A stretch of DNA of 64,000 bases from Paucimonas lemoignei (GTDB lineage: Bacteria; Pseudomonadota; Gammaproteobacteria; Pseudomonadales; Pseudomonadaceae): positions 2,666,001 through 2,730,000 of the forward strand of contig LS483371.1 in NCBI GenBank assembly GCA_900475325.1, written 5' to 3'. Under the pieces are notes generated by a model that was not told where the DNA came from, ran no database searches, and worked only from the letters and a program-made list of their open reading frames with translations. Below are positions 29,144 to 39,400 of the stretch, in pieces. The translations under genes were made by a program, and so were the position numbers. Each line of letters opens with the position of its first letter. Position 1 is the stretch's first letter.

Positions 29144-29961
29144 TGGGTGATGTCAGAGCCGATCCATTTCTGCGAAATCTTGCCCAGTGTGCCGTCAGCC
29201 TTGAGGCCTGCGATCACCTGGGTCAGTTTCGCGTCCCACTCGGCATCGCCTTTTTCGGTGGCGACAACGTTGGGCTCGGCGTAGAGGGTTTCGCCGGAGA
29301 TCTTGAAACGCGGGTCCTGAGCAATCCGCTCGCGAGCGGTGATCAGGTTGGTGACCATGGCGTCCAGGCGCACACCTGCGCCCAGCGCCAGGTCCTGGAA
29401 GGCCACGGTTTCGTTGTCGTAAGGCGCTGCCTGAACCGAGTCGAATGGATAGCTGATCGGCTTGTCTTCGGCGCCTTCGATGACCAGGTCCTTGTTCAGG
29501 TACGCCTCGTAGGTGGATGCGCTGATGATGCCGACTTTTTTGCCGGACAGGTCCTTGGCGGATTTGATGGCGTCATTCTTGGCATTGACCACGATCACCG
29601 CAGGCGACTGATAATACTCGACCGGGAAGTTGAAGACCTGGGCGCGAGCCTGGCTCGGGGTCATGGAGCAGATGCACACGTCGTAGCGGCTGCCCCAATG
29701 CCCGGCGGCTATCACGTCCCAGGACGGTGTGGCCAGTTGCAGTTTCACCCCCAGCTTGTCGGCAACGGCCTTGGCGACGTCGACGTCAAAACCGTCCAGC
29801 TGGTTCTGATCATTGAGGAAAGAGAAGGGTGGGTAGTTCTCCATCATCACGCCGACCATTTCGCCTCTTTTGGTGATCCGGTCCAGGGTTTCGCCTGCCA
29901 TTGCCGTGGAGCAAACAGACAGCAGAGCAAGGCTCGCAGGTAAAACAGCACGCAGCTTCAT
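29140..29961 (-). CDS. Periplasmic amino acid-binding protein of the ABC transporter
   Basis: A 273-residue family 3 solute-binding protein with a Sec signal (residues 1-22, LPASLALLSVCSTAMAGE). The domain begins ITKRGEMVGVMMENYPPFSFLND and FDVDVAKAVADKLGVKL follows, the standard pattern. SMTPSQARAQVFNFPVEYY and GKKVGIISASTYEAYL are the hinge and second-lobe blocks. The ligand is probably a sulfur amino acid, judging from the C-S lyase downstream and the divergent methyltransferase. It is the first gene of the leftward operon; an AT-rich control region lies upstream. Confidence 0.92.
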   Translation of the reverse strand: MKLRAVLPASLALLSVCSTAMAGETLDRITKRGEMVGVMMENYPPFSFLNDQNQLDGFDVDVAKAVADKLGVKLQLATPSWDVIAAGHWGSRYDVCICSMTPSQARAQVFNFPVEYYQSPAVIVVNAKNDAIKSAKDLSGKKVGIISASTYEAYLNKDLVIEGAEDKPISYPFDSVQAAPYDNETVAFQDLALGAGVRLDAMVTNLITARERIAQDPRFKISGETLYAEPNVVATEKGDAEWDAKLTQVIAGLKADGTLGKISQKWIGSDITQ

Positions 29962-29989
29962 GGCATCACCGAATAGATCAAAGACAAAT

Positions 29990-30046
29990 AATTGGTATAT
30001 ATTTAAACGCGATATAAAAATTGTCGTTAATTATTTATTGGTATAT
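29990..30046. promoter_or_regulatory. AT-rich control region with direct repeat ATTGGTATAT
   Basis: Two exact copies of ATTGGTATAT sit at 29991-30000 and 30037-30046, 46 bases apart, in a strongly AT-rich stretch between the divergent binding-protein and mmuM genes. The spacing is close to multiples of the helical turn. They are candidate operators for a shared regulator (a LysR-type sulfur regulator such as CysB would fit), but this is inference. Confidence 0.45.
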
Positions 30047-30124
30047 GCAGCTGCGCTTTGGTTATAAGTCGGTTTCGTCCAGGCATGACCACGCAGTGCG
30101 GTTTTTTCTTTTTCAGGAGTTCTC

Positions 30125-31042
30125 ATGTCCGCACTCGACACTTCAGTTCCGCTACGTCTGCTCGATGGCGGCATGGGCCGCGAACTCATGCGCATCGGCG
30201 CGCCATTCCGCCAGCCGGAATGGTCGGCACTGGCGTTGATCGAAGCCCCGGAATTTGTCCTCAAGGCGCATCAGGCTTTTATCGAAGCCGGGGCGCGGAT
30301 CATCACCACCAACAGCTACGCACTGGTTCCTTTCCACTTGGGCCAAGCGCGTTTCGAGGCGGATGCTCTGACGCTGGCGGTCCTGGCCGGGTATCTGGCT
30401 CGGGAGGCGGCTACTTACGCCGATGTCCCTGTTCAGGTGGCGGGTTCGTTGCCGCCTGCGTTGGGGTCCTATCGCCCGGATCTGTTTGATCACGATCAGT
30501 CGGTCGCTATCCACCGCACGCTGATCAAGGGCCTGGAGGCGAACGTCGACGTCTGGCTGGCTGAAACCCAGAGTTCCATTGCCGAAGTACGCGCCGTCCA
30601 CGAAGCGCTCGGGCAGAACAGCAAGCCCTTGTGGTTGTCGTTCACCCTGGAAGATGGTCAGGATCATGGCCCGCGCCTGCGTTCGGGCGAGCCAGTCGCC
30701 GAAGCGACAAAAGTGGCAATCGAGCTGGGTGCCCGCGCCGTGTTGTTCAACTGCAGTCAGCCGGAAGTCATGGCGGCGGCACTGGTTGCCGCCCGTGACG
30801 TCATTGACGGCGCTGGGGTGAATATCGAGCTGGGCGTCTATGCCAACGCCTTTCCGGTGATGCAGGTGGAAGACGAAGGCGCGAACGCAACGCTTCATGA
30901 TATTCGCGCCGATCTTGGACCGGACTCATACGCTGGCTGGGCGAGCAACTGGGTAGAGCAGGGCGCCACGGTGATTGGCGGGTGCTGCGGCATCGGGCCG
31001 GAGCACATCGCGGCGCTGCGCAGCCATTTCAAGCTGGTGTAA
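30125..31042 (+). CDS. mmuM: Homocysteine S-methyltransferase
   Basis: The 305-residue protein transfers a methyl group from S-methylmethionine (or SAM) to homocysteine, giving methionine. It begins LRLLDGGMGRELMRIGAP, the family start. The zinc ligands are visible: Cys in LFNCSQPEVM (about residue 218) and the pair in VIGGCCGIGPEHI (about 285-286). TCAGGAG precedes the ATG. It is divergent from the ABC uptake/C-S lyase operon, pointing to a sulfur amino-acid salvage unit. Confidence 0.93.
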   Translation: MSALDTSVPLRLLDGGMGRELMRIGAPFRQPEWSALALIEAPEFVLKAHQAFIEAGARIITTNSYALVPFHLGQARFEADALTLAVLAGYLAREAATYADVPVQVAGSLPPALGSYRPDLFDHDQSVAIHRTLIKGLEANVDVWLAETQSSIAEVRAVHEALGQNSKPLWLSFTLEDGQDHGPRLRSGEPVAEATKVAIELGARAVLFNCSQPEVMAAALVAARDVIDGAGVNIELGVYANAFPVMQVEDEGANATLHDIRADLGPDSYAGWASNWVEQGATVIGGCCGIGPEHIAALRSHFKLV

Positions 31043-31114
31043 CCAGGCGTTGGCTTTAGCCGGGAAGTCTCAAAATTATCGAGACGGCTCCCGGCACAGG
31101 CTGCAGGCCACGTA

Positions 31115-32329
31115 TCACGCCACGGAGGGTGCCTTACCGCCACGGCCGACCAGCAAGAACACCACCAGGGCTATCAGGGGCAAGCCCGCGCCGACCAGTG
31201 CGACGCCATGCCAGCCCTGTTGCTCATAAAGGGAGCTGGCCAGCGCTGAGCCAATGGCGCCGCCCAGGAAAATACTGGTCATGTACAGCGCGTTCAAGCG
31301 TCCGCGGCTCGCCGGGTCCAGGGCGTAGACAGCCCTTTGGCCCAGGACCATGTTCAGTTGCACGGCGAAGTCCAGCAGCACACCGGTGATGGCCAGCCCG
31401 ATGACGCTGTAGCCGGGGTGGCTCAGACCGATCAGAAACGCGACCGGTGCAAGGCTCAGGGCAACCAGCGAAGCCCTGCGCGTATGGCCTGCGTCCGCCA
31501 GACGGCCGGCAATCGGCGCCGCGATAGCGCCAATGGCGCCGACCAGTGCGAACAGCGCGATTTGGGTTTGCGACAGGCCAAAGTGCCGGGACAGCTCGAT
31601 GGGCACGGCGGTCCAGAACAGGCTGAACGCGGCGAACAGCAGGCCCTGGTAAAAGGCCCGCTGGCGCAGCACGGCGTGCCTGCGCAGCAACGTCAGTAAT
31701 GAAACCAGCAGTTGCCCGTACGAGGACTGGTGATCCGGCGTGCGCTTGGGAATAGTCAGCGCCAGTACGACGACGATTGCCAGCATGATCAGCGAAGCGC
31801 CCATGAACACCGCGCGCCAGCCGAAGTGATCGGCGACCAGGCTGGACAGCGGCCGAGCCAGCAGAATCCCCAGCAGCAGCCCGCCCATGATGTTGCCCAC
31901 CACCTGGCCTCGGCTTTCTTCCGGTGCCAGATGTGCCGCCAGCGGCACCAGCATCTGCACTGACACCGAACTGAAGCCGATCAGCAGCGAGATCATGAGG
32001 AAGGCGTTGGCATGTTCGCTGAACCCGGCCGCCAACAGGCTGGCCGAGGCCACCAGGGCGGTGCCGATCATCAGTGTGCGGTTTTCCACCAGGTCGGCCA
32101 GCGGCACCAGGAACAACAGGCCCAACGCGTAACCGATCTGCGTCAGGGAGACGATCAGGCTGGCGCTGTGGGCCGAAAGCCCGAGGTCCGGCGCGATGAG
32201 TTCAACAATCGGCTGCGCGTAATAAATATTGGCAACAATCGCGCCGCAGCAGAACGCAAACAGCAGGACCAGGCCCCGAGTCAGTGTGTGTCGCGCAGTG
32301 GGCGCCGGTGTGGCGGTAGTCAGGCTCAT
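31115..32329 (-). CDS. MFS transporter
   Basis: A 404-residue protein with twelve hydrophobic segments. The start CGAIVANIYYAQPIVELIAPD matches the YgaY/YdhP-like drug and metabolite efflux subgroup, where NIYYAQPI is typical. The loop 2-3 motif reads VPLADLVENRTL and the second half repeats the fold with GRLADAGHTRRASLVALS. The substrate is unknown. A LysR gene lies 137 bases upstream on the same strand and may control it. Confidence 0.9.
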   Translation of the reverse strand: MSLTTATPAPTARHTLTRGLVLLFAFCCGAIVANIYYAQPIVELIAPDLGLSAHSASLIVSLTQIGYALGLLFLVPLADLVENRTLMIGTALVASASLLAAGFSEHANAFLMISLLIGFSSVSVQMLVPLAAHLAPEESRGQVVGNIMGGLLLGILLARPLSSLVADHFGWRAVFMGASLIMLAIVVVLALTIPKRTPDHQSSYGQLLVSLLTLLRRHAVLRQRAFYQGLLFAAFSLFWTAVPIELSRHFGLSQTQIALFALVGAIGAIAAPIAGRLADAGHTRRASLVALSLAPVAFLIGLSHPGYSVIGLAITGVLLDFAVQLNMVLGQRAVYALDPASRGRLNALYMTSIFLGGAIGSALASSLYEQQGWHGVALVGAGLPLIALVVFLLVGRGGKAPSVA

Positions 32330-32466
32330 GATGTGTGCTCAGTTGGCTAGAGGTTCAATGCACCCTGGTAGAGGGTGCGATCAGATGGTTGCCACCTTAA
32401 ATGAGGCCATGAAAGAAGGGTATTGGCTGTGCGTGCAACACAGCGTTGCGCAAAACGCAGAACTGC

Positions 32467-33375
32467 TCACTTCTCAGGTGCAGCAAGCAAGCCCTCCAGG
32501 AACTGTATGAACGCGTTGACCCGCCTGGAGCCCCGGTGATTGGGCAGGTACAGCGCCGTGATCGCCGAGCGGGACTGATTGGGGTTCACGTCATAGTGTT
32601 CCAGGACCCGAGTCAGGGCGCCGCTGGCAACGTCCGCTGCCACCAGCCAGTCGGCCAACAGCGCGATGCCTGCGCCGCCGAGCGCCGCTTCGCGCAAAAT
32701 GTCGGCATTGCTGCTTTTCAAGCGGCCCTGAATGTCGATCAACTGGGTCTGGTCAGCCTGCACGAAGGTCCAGACCTGTCGGCCAGCGGTATGGCTGAAA
32801 CGCAGGCACTCGTGCCGCACAAGATCACCCGGCGTTATGGGCACGCCCTGCCTGGCCAGATAATCAGGGCTGGCCACTACCCAGCGGGAAAAGTAGCCGA
32901 GGGTGCGGCTCACCAGGTCGTCGCTGGGGCCGGCTGCGCCGAGGCGTATGGCGACATCGAACCGGCCGCTCAGAAGGTTATCCAGGTTGTCGCTGAGCGT
33001 TACGTCCAGTTCCAGTTGCGGATAACGCGCGAGGAAGCCGCCCAGATGGGGGGCAATCAGGCGCCGGCCAAACTCCACCGGCAGGCAGACCCGCAGTTGC
33101 CCGACAGGCTGGTCGCCGCGATCCATGATCATCGCGTCGGCCCGGGCGACATCCTCGAGCACTTTGCGCGCCTGATCGTAGTAATGCGCCCCGGCCTCGG
33201 TGACCGTGACCTGCCGCGTAGAGCGATTGAGCAGCACCGCCCCGAGCTGCGCTTCCAGGGCATCGATCATGCGTGTCACCGAAGACGGCGCCAGGTCCAG
33301 TCTGCGTGCGGCCGCCGAGAACCCCTTGGCGTCTACCGACTCGACGAACATTTTCAGTGCCAGTAATTTGTCCAT
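32467..33375 (-). CDS. LysR family transcriptional regulator
   Basis: Start at MDKLLALKMFVESVDAKGFS gives 302 residues; 28 extra codons upstream are not family-like. Residues 1-60 form the winged helix (AAARRLDLAPSSVTRMIDALEAQLGAVLLNR), the rest is the effector-binding domain (GQLRVCLPVEFGRRLIAP). It is of the CrgA/YafC-like group. It probably controls the MFS gene downstream, its own gene, or both. Confidence 0.92.
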   Translation of the reverse strand: MDKLLALKMFVESVDAKGFSAAARRLDLAPSSVTRMIDALEAQLGAVLLNRSTRQVTVTEAGAHYYDQARKVLEDVARADAMIMDRGDQPVGQLRVCLPVEFGRRLIAPHLGGFLARYPQLELDVTLSDNLDNLLSGRFDVAIRLGAAGPSDDLVSRTLGYFSRWVVASPDYLARQGVPITPGDLVRHECLRFSHTAGRQVWTFVQADQTQLIDIQGRLKSSNADILREAALGGAGIALLADWLVAADVASGALTRVLEHYDVNPNQSRSAITALYLPNHRGSRRVNAFIQFLEGLLAAPEK

Positions 33376-33588
33376 AACACCCCTGAAACCCAACGCCCCT
33401 ACAGGCGTAAACCTGGCCAATATAGACCTTTGGTGGAGCTGTTTTGGTGAATATTTCACGTGCTCAGCGTCAAAGCGGGCTGCATGACGTTGAACTAGAG
33501 TGTGGCTATTGGCTACTTATCTTTATGCTCTAACCGAAAGTTCAAGTCATGCACTTGTATTATTGTGCTCACCCGCAACTAAAGTTTA

Positions 33589-33618
33589 TTGAACAGTGCA
33601 GGGAGCTATCCCTATAGA
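33589..33618 (+). promoter_or_regulatory. Putative sigma-70 promoter of the winged-helix/NTPase gene
   Basis: TTGAAC (33589-33594) and TATAGA (33613-33618) are separated by 18 bases, in an AT-rich part of the 349-bp gap between the LysR gene and the next gene at 33725. No other gene is seen in this gap. Confidence 0.4.
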
Positions 33619-33724
33619 TAATATCGAGCCAACGATTTAACTGGTTAGATAACCTCGGCAGCACTTGATAAGTCATCGCTGCCAACGATAGATCCCGCTC
33701 AAGGCAGGATACTCAGCGCCCCCA

Positions 33725-35320
33725 ATGGACAGCGTGAATAACATGGTCAGTCTCGGTCAAGCCAGTGTTTCTCTTGAACTCAGGGAAGTCTTCAGGAACG
33801 GCGTACCCTTGCGCGTCGGGACGCGGGCCTTCGATATTCTGGAGTTGCTGATCAGTTGCCCCGGCCAGTTGGTGACCAAGGATGAAATCCTGCAGCGGGT
33901 CTGGCCTGACACCGTGGTCGAAGAAAACAACTTGCAGGTGCATGTCTCGGCGTTGCGCAAAGCCCTGGGAGCTGACCGTGACTTGATCAGGACCATTCCC
34001 GGGCGCGGCTACATCCTGATTTGCGGCGAAGACGATGCCAGCCAGGCCGCGCCCTTCGAGTTGCTCGATACCCCGCCGGATCTCCCCCTGGCCAGCTCAC
34101 TGAGCGCCGCGATGCTGCGCACCAGCGATCTGCCCCTTGATGTGGCGTTGATCGGTCGTCAGCAGGCCTTTGAAGATGTCTGCGAGGCGTTGCTCACCGA
34201 GTCGCTGTTGAGCCTTTTGGGGGCGGGCGGCATCGGCAAGACCTCGCTGGCGGTGGCCGTTGCTCATCATCTGTCCCTGACGGAGAGCCTGCATGTGTCG
34301 TTTGTGCCACTGGCACAGATCAGTTGCCCGCAACGGATCGTCGAGGCGCTGGGGTTTGCGCTGGACGTGCGTATCCAGCCGGGTCAGCCGATCATCGACG
34401 CCATCGTCGATTGCCTCGATCAGCATAACCGCCTGGTGATTCTGGACAATTGCGAACACCTGATCGAAGCCGTCGCGGCGGTGTGCGAGCATTTGCTGCA
34501 TCGGTGCCCGGGGTTGCGCATCCTGACCACCAGCCGCGAGCCGTTGCGGATCGCTCGGGAGCGAACCATCAGCGTCCCGGCGCTGCAGTTGCCCGATCAG
34601 GAGGCTGAGCGTGGCGACATCCTGCACAGCAGCGCGGCGCAGTTGTTCCTGATGCGCCTGCGTGCGCTGGATTCGCGCTTCCCGCTGGACGACAACGCGA
34701 CCTTCGATGACCCAAGCGTCGCCCTGGTGGGGCAGATCTGTCGGGCGCTGGATGGCATCCCGCTGGCGCTGGAAATGGCCGCTTCGCGCGCTTCGGCCCT
34801 TGGGCTGTTCGAGCTGGCGGCGAGCTTGCAGGGCAACCTGCACCTGCTGTCCGGCGGGTTGCGCAGTGCGCCGCCCCGTCACCAGAGCATGGAGGCGTCG
34901 GTGGAGTGGAGTTATCGCCTGCTCAGCGCCGACGAACGCACGGTGCTGGGCTGTCTGGGTGGCCTGGCCGGTCCTTTCAGCCTTGACCAAGCCTGTGAAG
35001 TGGCCCATGCCGCAGCGATCTCACGGGCGCGTGTCATGGACTGCATCGTCGGGCTGGCGCACAAGTCGCTGTTGATGGTCAGTGCCCAAGGCCCGTTGCG
35101 GGTCTATCGACTGTTAGGTGCCACGCGTAACTGGATAGTCGATCGCCTGGGGCTGCAGGGTAAACAAGGTGCTCCCTCGTTCAATTCAGGCCATGATAGC
35201 CAGCGATCCAGCGCCCACGTGCGGGTTGCATCCGTTTCGACGATGCGCGCCAGCAACCCGCCCTGTGAGCATGAGCATTTTCATTTCAATCATCAACGAG
35301 TGCTGGCGGCCAGCCAGTAG
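33725..35320 (+). CDS. Winged-helix transcriptional regulator with NB-ARC-like ATPase domain
   Basis: The 531-residue protein starts with an OmpR/PhoB-type winged helix (residues 5-102; TRAFDILELLISCPGQLVTK, VVEENNLQVHVSALRKALG and IRTIPGRGYIL) without a receiver domain. A STAND-type NTPase follows: P-loop SLLGAGGIGKTSLAVAVA (about 160-177), Walker B LVILDNCEHLIEAV (about 235), and LRILTTSREPLRI. It ends soon after the winged-helix part of the ATPase module (EWSYRLLSADERTVLGCL), without the long TPR region of larger relatives. Its ligand is unknown. With the two receivers and giant kinase downstream it forms a signalling block. Confidence 0.88.
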   Translation: MDSVNNMVSLGQASVSLELREVFRNGVPLRVGTRAFDILELLISCPGQLVTKDEILQRVWPDTVVEENNLQVHVSALRKALGADRDLIRTIPGRGYILICGEDDASQAAPFELLDTPPDLPLASSLSAAMLRTSDLPLDVALIGRQQAFEDVCEALLTESLLSLLGAGGIGKTSLAVAVAHHLSLTESLHVSFVPLAQISCPQRIVEALGFALDVRIQPGQPIIDAIVDCLDQHNRLVILDNCEHLIEAVAAVCEHLLHRCPGLRILTTSREPLRIARERTISVPALQLPDQEAERGDILHSSAAQLFLMRLRALDSRFPLDDNATFDDPSVALVGQICRALDGIPLALEMAASRASALGLFELAASLQGNLHLLSGGLRSAPPRHQSMEASVEWSYRLLSADERTVLGCLGGLAGPFSLDQACEVAHAAAISRARVMDCIVGLAHKSLLMVSAQGPLRVYRLLGATRNWIVDRLGLQGKQGAPSFNSGHDSQRSSAHVRVASVSTMRASNPPCEHEHFHFNHQRVLAASQ

Positions 35321-35344
35321 CATCAACCTGCGGACAATCTGGTT

Positions 35345-35959
35345 ATGAGTGCAACACCCCTGGTTTATGTGGTCGATGATGAGTGCTCGATTCGCACATC
35401 CTTGTCGCGCCTGCTGCATTCAGCCGACATCCCCACCCAGTGTTATGCCACCGCGCAGGCATTCCTTGAACAGACCTTCACTGCGCAGCCGACGTGCCTG
35501 CTGCTGGACATGAACCTGGCGGCCAGTAATGGCTTTGATGTGCAGGAGGAGTTGCTGCGTCGCGGGCATCGTTTCCCGATTATCTTCATGACCGGCTTCG
35601 GCACCATTCCCATGTCAGTCAAGGCCATCAAGGCCGGCGCCCACGAGTTTCTGACCAAGCCGTTCGAGCCCGAGCAGTTGCTGGACGTGGTGCGTCAGGC
35701 CCTGGCTCATGATGAAAGCGAGCTGCTGGAGCGCTTGCATGTGCAACGCATCCGGCATCGCTTCGACACCCTGACCCCGCGCGAGCGCGAAGTGATGACA
35801 TTGTTGGTCACGGGCAGGATGAACAAGCAGATTGCTAGTGATCTGGGTACCAGCGAAATTACCGTCAAAGTTCATAAACGGCACATTATGACAAAGATGC
35901 AGGCGAGAACTTTAATTGAACTGGTGAAGATGCGAGAGCAACTAACGCGGGTGGGCTGA
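35345..35959 (+). CDS. FixJ/NarL-type response regulator
   Basis: A 204-residue two-domain regulator. The receiver (1-120) has the acidic pair DDE at 11-13, phospho-acceptor Asp55 in LLLDMNL, Thr in FMTGFG and Lys in FLTKPFEPEQLL. The LuxR-type DNA-binding domain (140-197) reads LTPREREVMTLLVTGRMNKQ and SEITVKVHKRHIMTKM. Such regulators are partnered with PAS-type histidine kinases like the C-terminal part of the giant kinase 470 bases downstream. Confidence 0.93.
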   Translation: MSATPLVYVVDDECSIRTSLSRLLHSADIPTQCYATAQAFLEQTFTAQPTCLLLDMNLAASNGFDVQEELLRRGHRFPIIFMTGFGTIPMSVKAIKAGAHEFLTKPFEPEQLLDVVRQALAHDESELLERLHVQRIRHRFDTLTPREREVMTLLVTGRMNKQIASDLGTSEITVKVHKRHIMTKMQARTLIELVKMREQLTRVG

Positions 35960-36056
35960 TTAAAAACAGCACAATTATACATAGGGTCAATGATCTTTCC
36001 GGCGGCATGAGCGTACCCTGTGTTTTCTATTATTTGACTGGCATGAAGTTCAGCTT

Positions 36057-36419
36057 ATGATCCTCATCTGCGTCGTTGATGACGACGCGTCCGTGCGCAA
36101 TGGCCTCACCAATCTTCTCAAGTCCCTGGGCTATGCAACTGTGAGTTTTGCTTCAGGAGAAGCCTTTCTGGCGTCTGCCGTCAGTGATCAGGCGCACTGC
36201 GTGCTACTGGACCTGGCGATGCAAGGCATGCATGGCCTGGAGGTGTTGCAGCAGTTGAAGCGCACTGGCAAGACCGTCGGCGTGTGTTGCATGTCGGCCA
36301 ACGAAGACAGCGACATGGTGCGTCGTACGCTGGCCGCCGGGGCGGTGGATTTTCTGTGCAAGCCTTTTTCAGAGGAGGCCTTGCAGAGCGCGATAAAGCG
36401 CGTACTCGAACGCAGATAA
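36057..36419 (+). CDS. Single-domain receiver protein
   Basis: The 120-residue protein is a lone receiver: DDD at 8-10, phospho-acceptor Asp52 in VLLDLAMQGM, Ser in CCMSANED at the Thr position, and Lys in FLCKPFSEEAL. It has no output domain and probably relays phosphate or acts by contact. It lies 9 bases before the giant kinase gene, so the two are co-transcribed and likely partners. Confidence 0.92.
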   Translation: MILICVVDDDASVRNGLTNLLKSLGYATVSFASGEAFLASAVSDQAHCVLLDLAMQGMHGLEVLQQLKRTGKTVGVCCMSANEDSDMVRRTLAAGAVDFLCKPFSEEALQSAIKRVLERR

Positions 36420-36428
36420 AGGTCCTTT

Positions 36429-39400
36429 ATGAGCGGTATCAAAGCTGAGCCCGTCGCCAGTATTCGGGTCATGGCCGACAGGCACGTTGAAGGCTATACG
36501 CCGCAATGGCTGACGCTGCTGTCCTGGCAACTGTTGTTTGTCGACGGTGAAGTCGAACGCTACCGTGCGCACGTGCCGGGATGTGCCCGACGCTGGCTGA
36601 TCACCCGGGCTTCGGCCGGTCTTCAGGCGCGCGGGTTGCGCCGTATCGAACATGAGTACCTGCTGGCACCGCTGCTGGAATCCGATTGGGCCGTGCCGCC
36701 GGTCGCGGTGCTGCACACCCCTGAAGGGCCACTGTTGATTTGCGACGATCCCGGTGGTCAGTCTCTGGATCAGGTGGCCGGGGGTGCGTTGTCGATAGAT
36801 GCCTTTTTGCGCCTGGCCATCGGTGCCGCCCATGCGCTGGCCAGGGCCCATGGCAAGGGGCTGGTGCATTGTGATATCAAACCCTGCAGCCTTATTCAGG
36901 GGCCGGACGGCAAGGTCCGTCTGACCGGGTTTGGTATCAGCCCCGCCACGGGCGAGGTGCCAGGCGCCGACTCCCTATGCGCGACGCTGGCCTACATGGC
37001 CCCCGAGCAGGCCAGGCGGGTAGGGCGTCAGGCTGATGAGCGCAGCGACCTGTACGCTTTGGGCATGACCTTTTATGAGTGGTTGACGGGTCGGCTGCCC
37101 TTCGAAGCCAATGACGCGGTGGAGTGGGTGTATTGCCATGTCGCCCGGCAGCCGCCTTCACCCCAGCAGTTTCGTAGCTCGATCCCCGCGCCACTGGCCC
37201 GTTTGATCCTCGACCTGATCGCCAAGAACCCCGCTGATCGCTACCAGAGTGCGGCAAGGCTGGAGGCAGATTTGCGCGAGTGTCTGGCGCAATGGAGCGA
37301 GTTTCAGTACATCGCGACCTTCGAGCCAGCTTGCAGGGATCCCCGGGCGCGAGGTGCCGAATCCAACGCGCTGTTCCCCCGTCCTGAAGAAAACCAGGCA
37401 TTGCGTGCCGCCTTTGCGCGGGTGGCGCAGTCGGGTCAATGTGAGCTGGTGCTGCTGTCCGGCGAGACCGGGGTCGGCAAATCCACGCTGGTGCGCCAGT
37501 TGCATCAGCACCTGGCGCTCAGTCAGGTGCTGTTCGCATCGGGCAAGTTGGACCCTGATTCGCCTTACGCCTCCTTCGCCCAGGCCCTGCGTTCGCTGGT
37601 CATGCGGGTGCTTGGCGAGAGCGCCGTCGAGCTTGATCGGTGGCGCGAAAAGCTCGCGGCGGCAGTCGGCGACCATGGTCGGCTGATTGCCAATCTGGTG
37701 CCTGAAATCGAACTGGTTCTCGGCCCGCAAAACGCAGCGCCAGAGCTGCCCGCCAGCGAGACTCGGCATTTTTTTGATTATGTGCTGCACCGGTTGCTCA
37801 GCTGTTTTGCCAGCGCGCAACGGCCCTTGCTGCTGTTCTTCGACGATGTGCAATGGCGCGACGATGCGGTGCTGTCGTTTCTGACCTCGTTCAGCGAAGG
37901 GCACTCGCGCCACATCCTGCTGATTGCTGCCTACCGAGAGGGGCAGGAAGCCGACGGCATGCCGTTCCAGGGCTTCCTGCAGGGCCTGCGCCAGGCCTCG
38001 ATCGGCCTGAATGAGATCAAGGTCTCGGCATTGACCCCGGAGGCGGTCGTCCAGTGGGTCGGCCACCTGCTGCATGCCGAGCCCGAGACGTTGAGGCCGC
38101 TGGCAGCGCTGGTGCATGCCAAAACCGGCGGCAATCCTTTTTTTGTCGCGCAATTGATGCGCACCTTGCTCGACGATGAACTGATCGGCGTGGGGCCCAC
38201 CACCGGGGTTCTGGAGTGGAACCTGGAGCAGATCCGCCAGCATCCTCATGCTGACAATGTGATTGGCCTGATGGTCAGCCGTATCGCCCGGCTGCCCGCG
38301 CAAACCCGGCGGCTCCTCGGGCTGATGGCCTGCATGGGCGCAAGCATCGACTCGCAGACCCTGGGCCGCGTCACCGAGGTGGCGCACAAGACCTTGGGCC
38401 GACACCTGGCGCCTGCGGTTGATGCGGGCCTGCTGGTGGAGGATCACCAGGGTTTTGCGTTCTATCACGATCGCGTGCAAGAAGCTGCTTACCAACTGAT
38501 ACCTCTGGATACCAGGCCCGACGAGCATCGGCGCATCGCCCGGTTGTTGATCAGCGATATCAGTCTCTCAGGTCGCGGCGAGCCGATTTTTCGCATCGCC
38601 AGTCATTTGCAGCGCGTTCGACCGCAGGATTCGTCGCAGGCCGAGCGTCTGCAGTTCTGTACCGTGCTGGTACGTGCCGCCCAGCAGGCTCTGGAGTCTG
38701 CGGCTATCGACGCGGCGTTGGCCTATGTGCTGACCGGCATGAAGATGATCGACAGGGCATTGTGGGCGTCGCGGTGGGAGCGATGCCCGCAGCTCGCCCA
38801 CGAACTGGGCGTGACTCACGGGCACTGTCTGCTGCTCGAGGGTCAGTTCGAGCAGGCAGGTCAGGTCATTGATGAGTTGCTGGATCACGCCATCGGCCTG
38901 ATTCCACGCTCCGCCCTGTACATGCTCAAGGTAGAAGTGCTGGTGCTCGCCTGTCGTTATCAAGAGGCGGTTGCGACGGCCGGGGTGGGCCTGCGCCAGT
39001 TTGGTATCCACATCCCGGCTCAGGTGACCGATCTGGACGTGGAGCAACGTTATCACCACCTGCTCGAAGTCCTCGGCCCCCGTGAGATTGCCTCGCTTGA
39101 CGAATTGCCAGACATGCAGGACCCCAGCTTTGAAGCCGCCATGGGCCTGTTGTCGAGCATGATTGCGTCGGCGTCCTTCATTGATGACGACCTGTTGTTC
39201 GTGCTGACCTGCGAAATGGTTCAGTTGTCCCTCGAATACGGTATCTGCGCGGCGTCCACCCATGGGCTGGCCTGGTTCGGTGTGGTCCTGGCCCACAAGC
39301 TCGGGGCCTATTCCGAGGGCGCTGCGTACGCCAGCGTCGCCCGGCGTCTGGTGCAGGCGCGCGGCTATCGCAGCTCTGAGAGCACGACGCTGGTGGCGCT

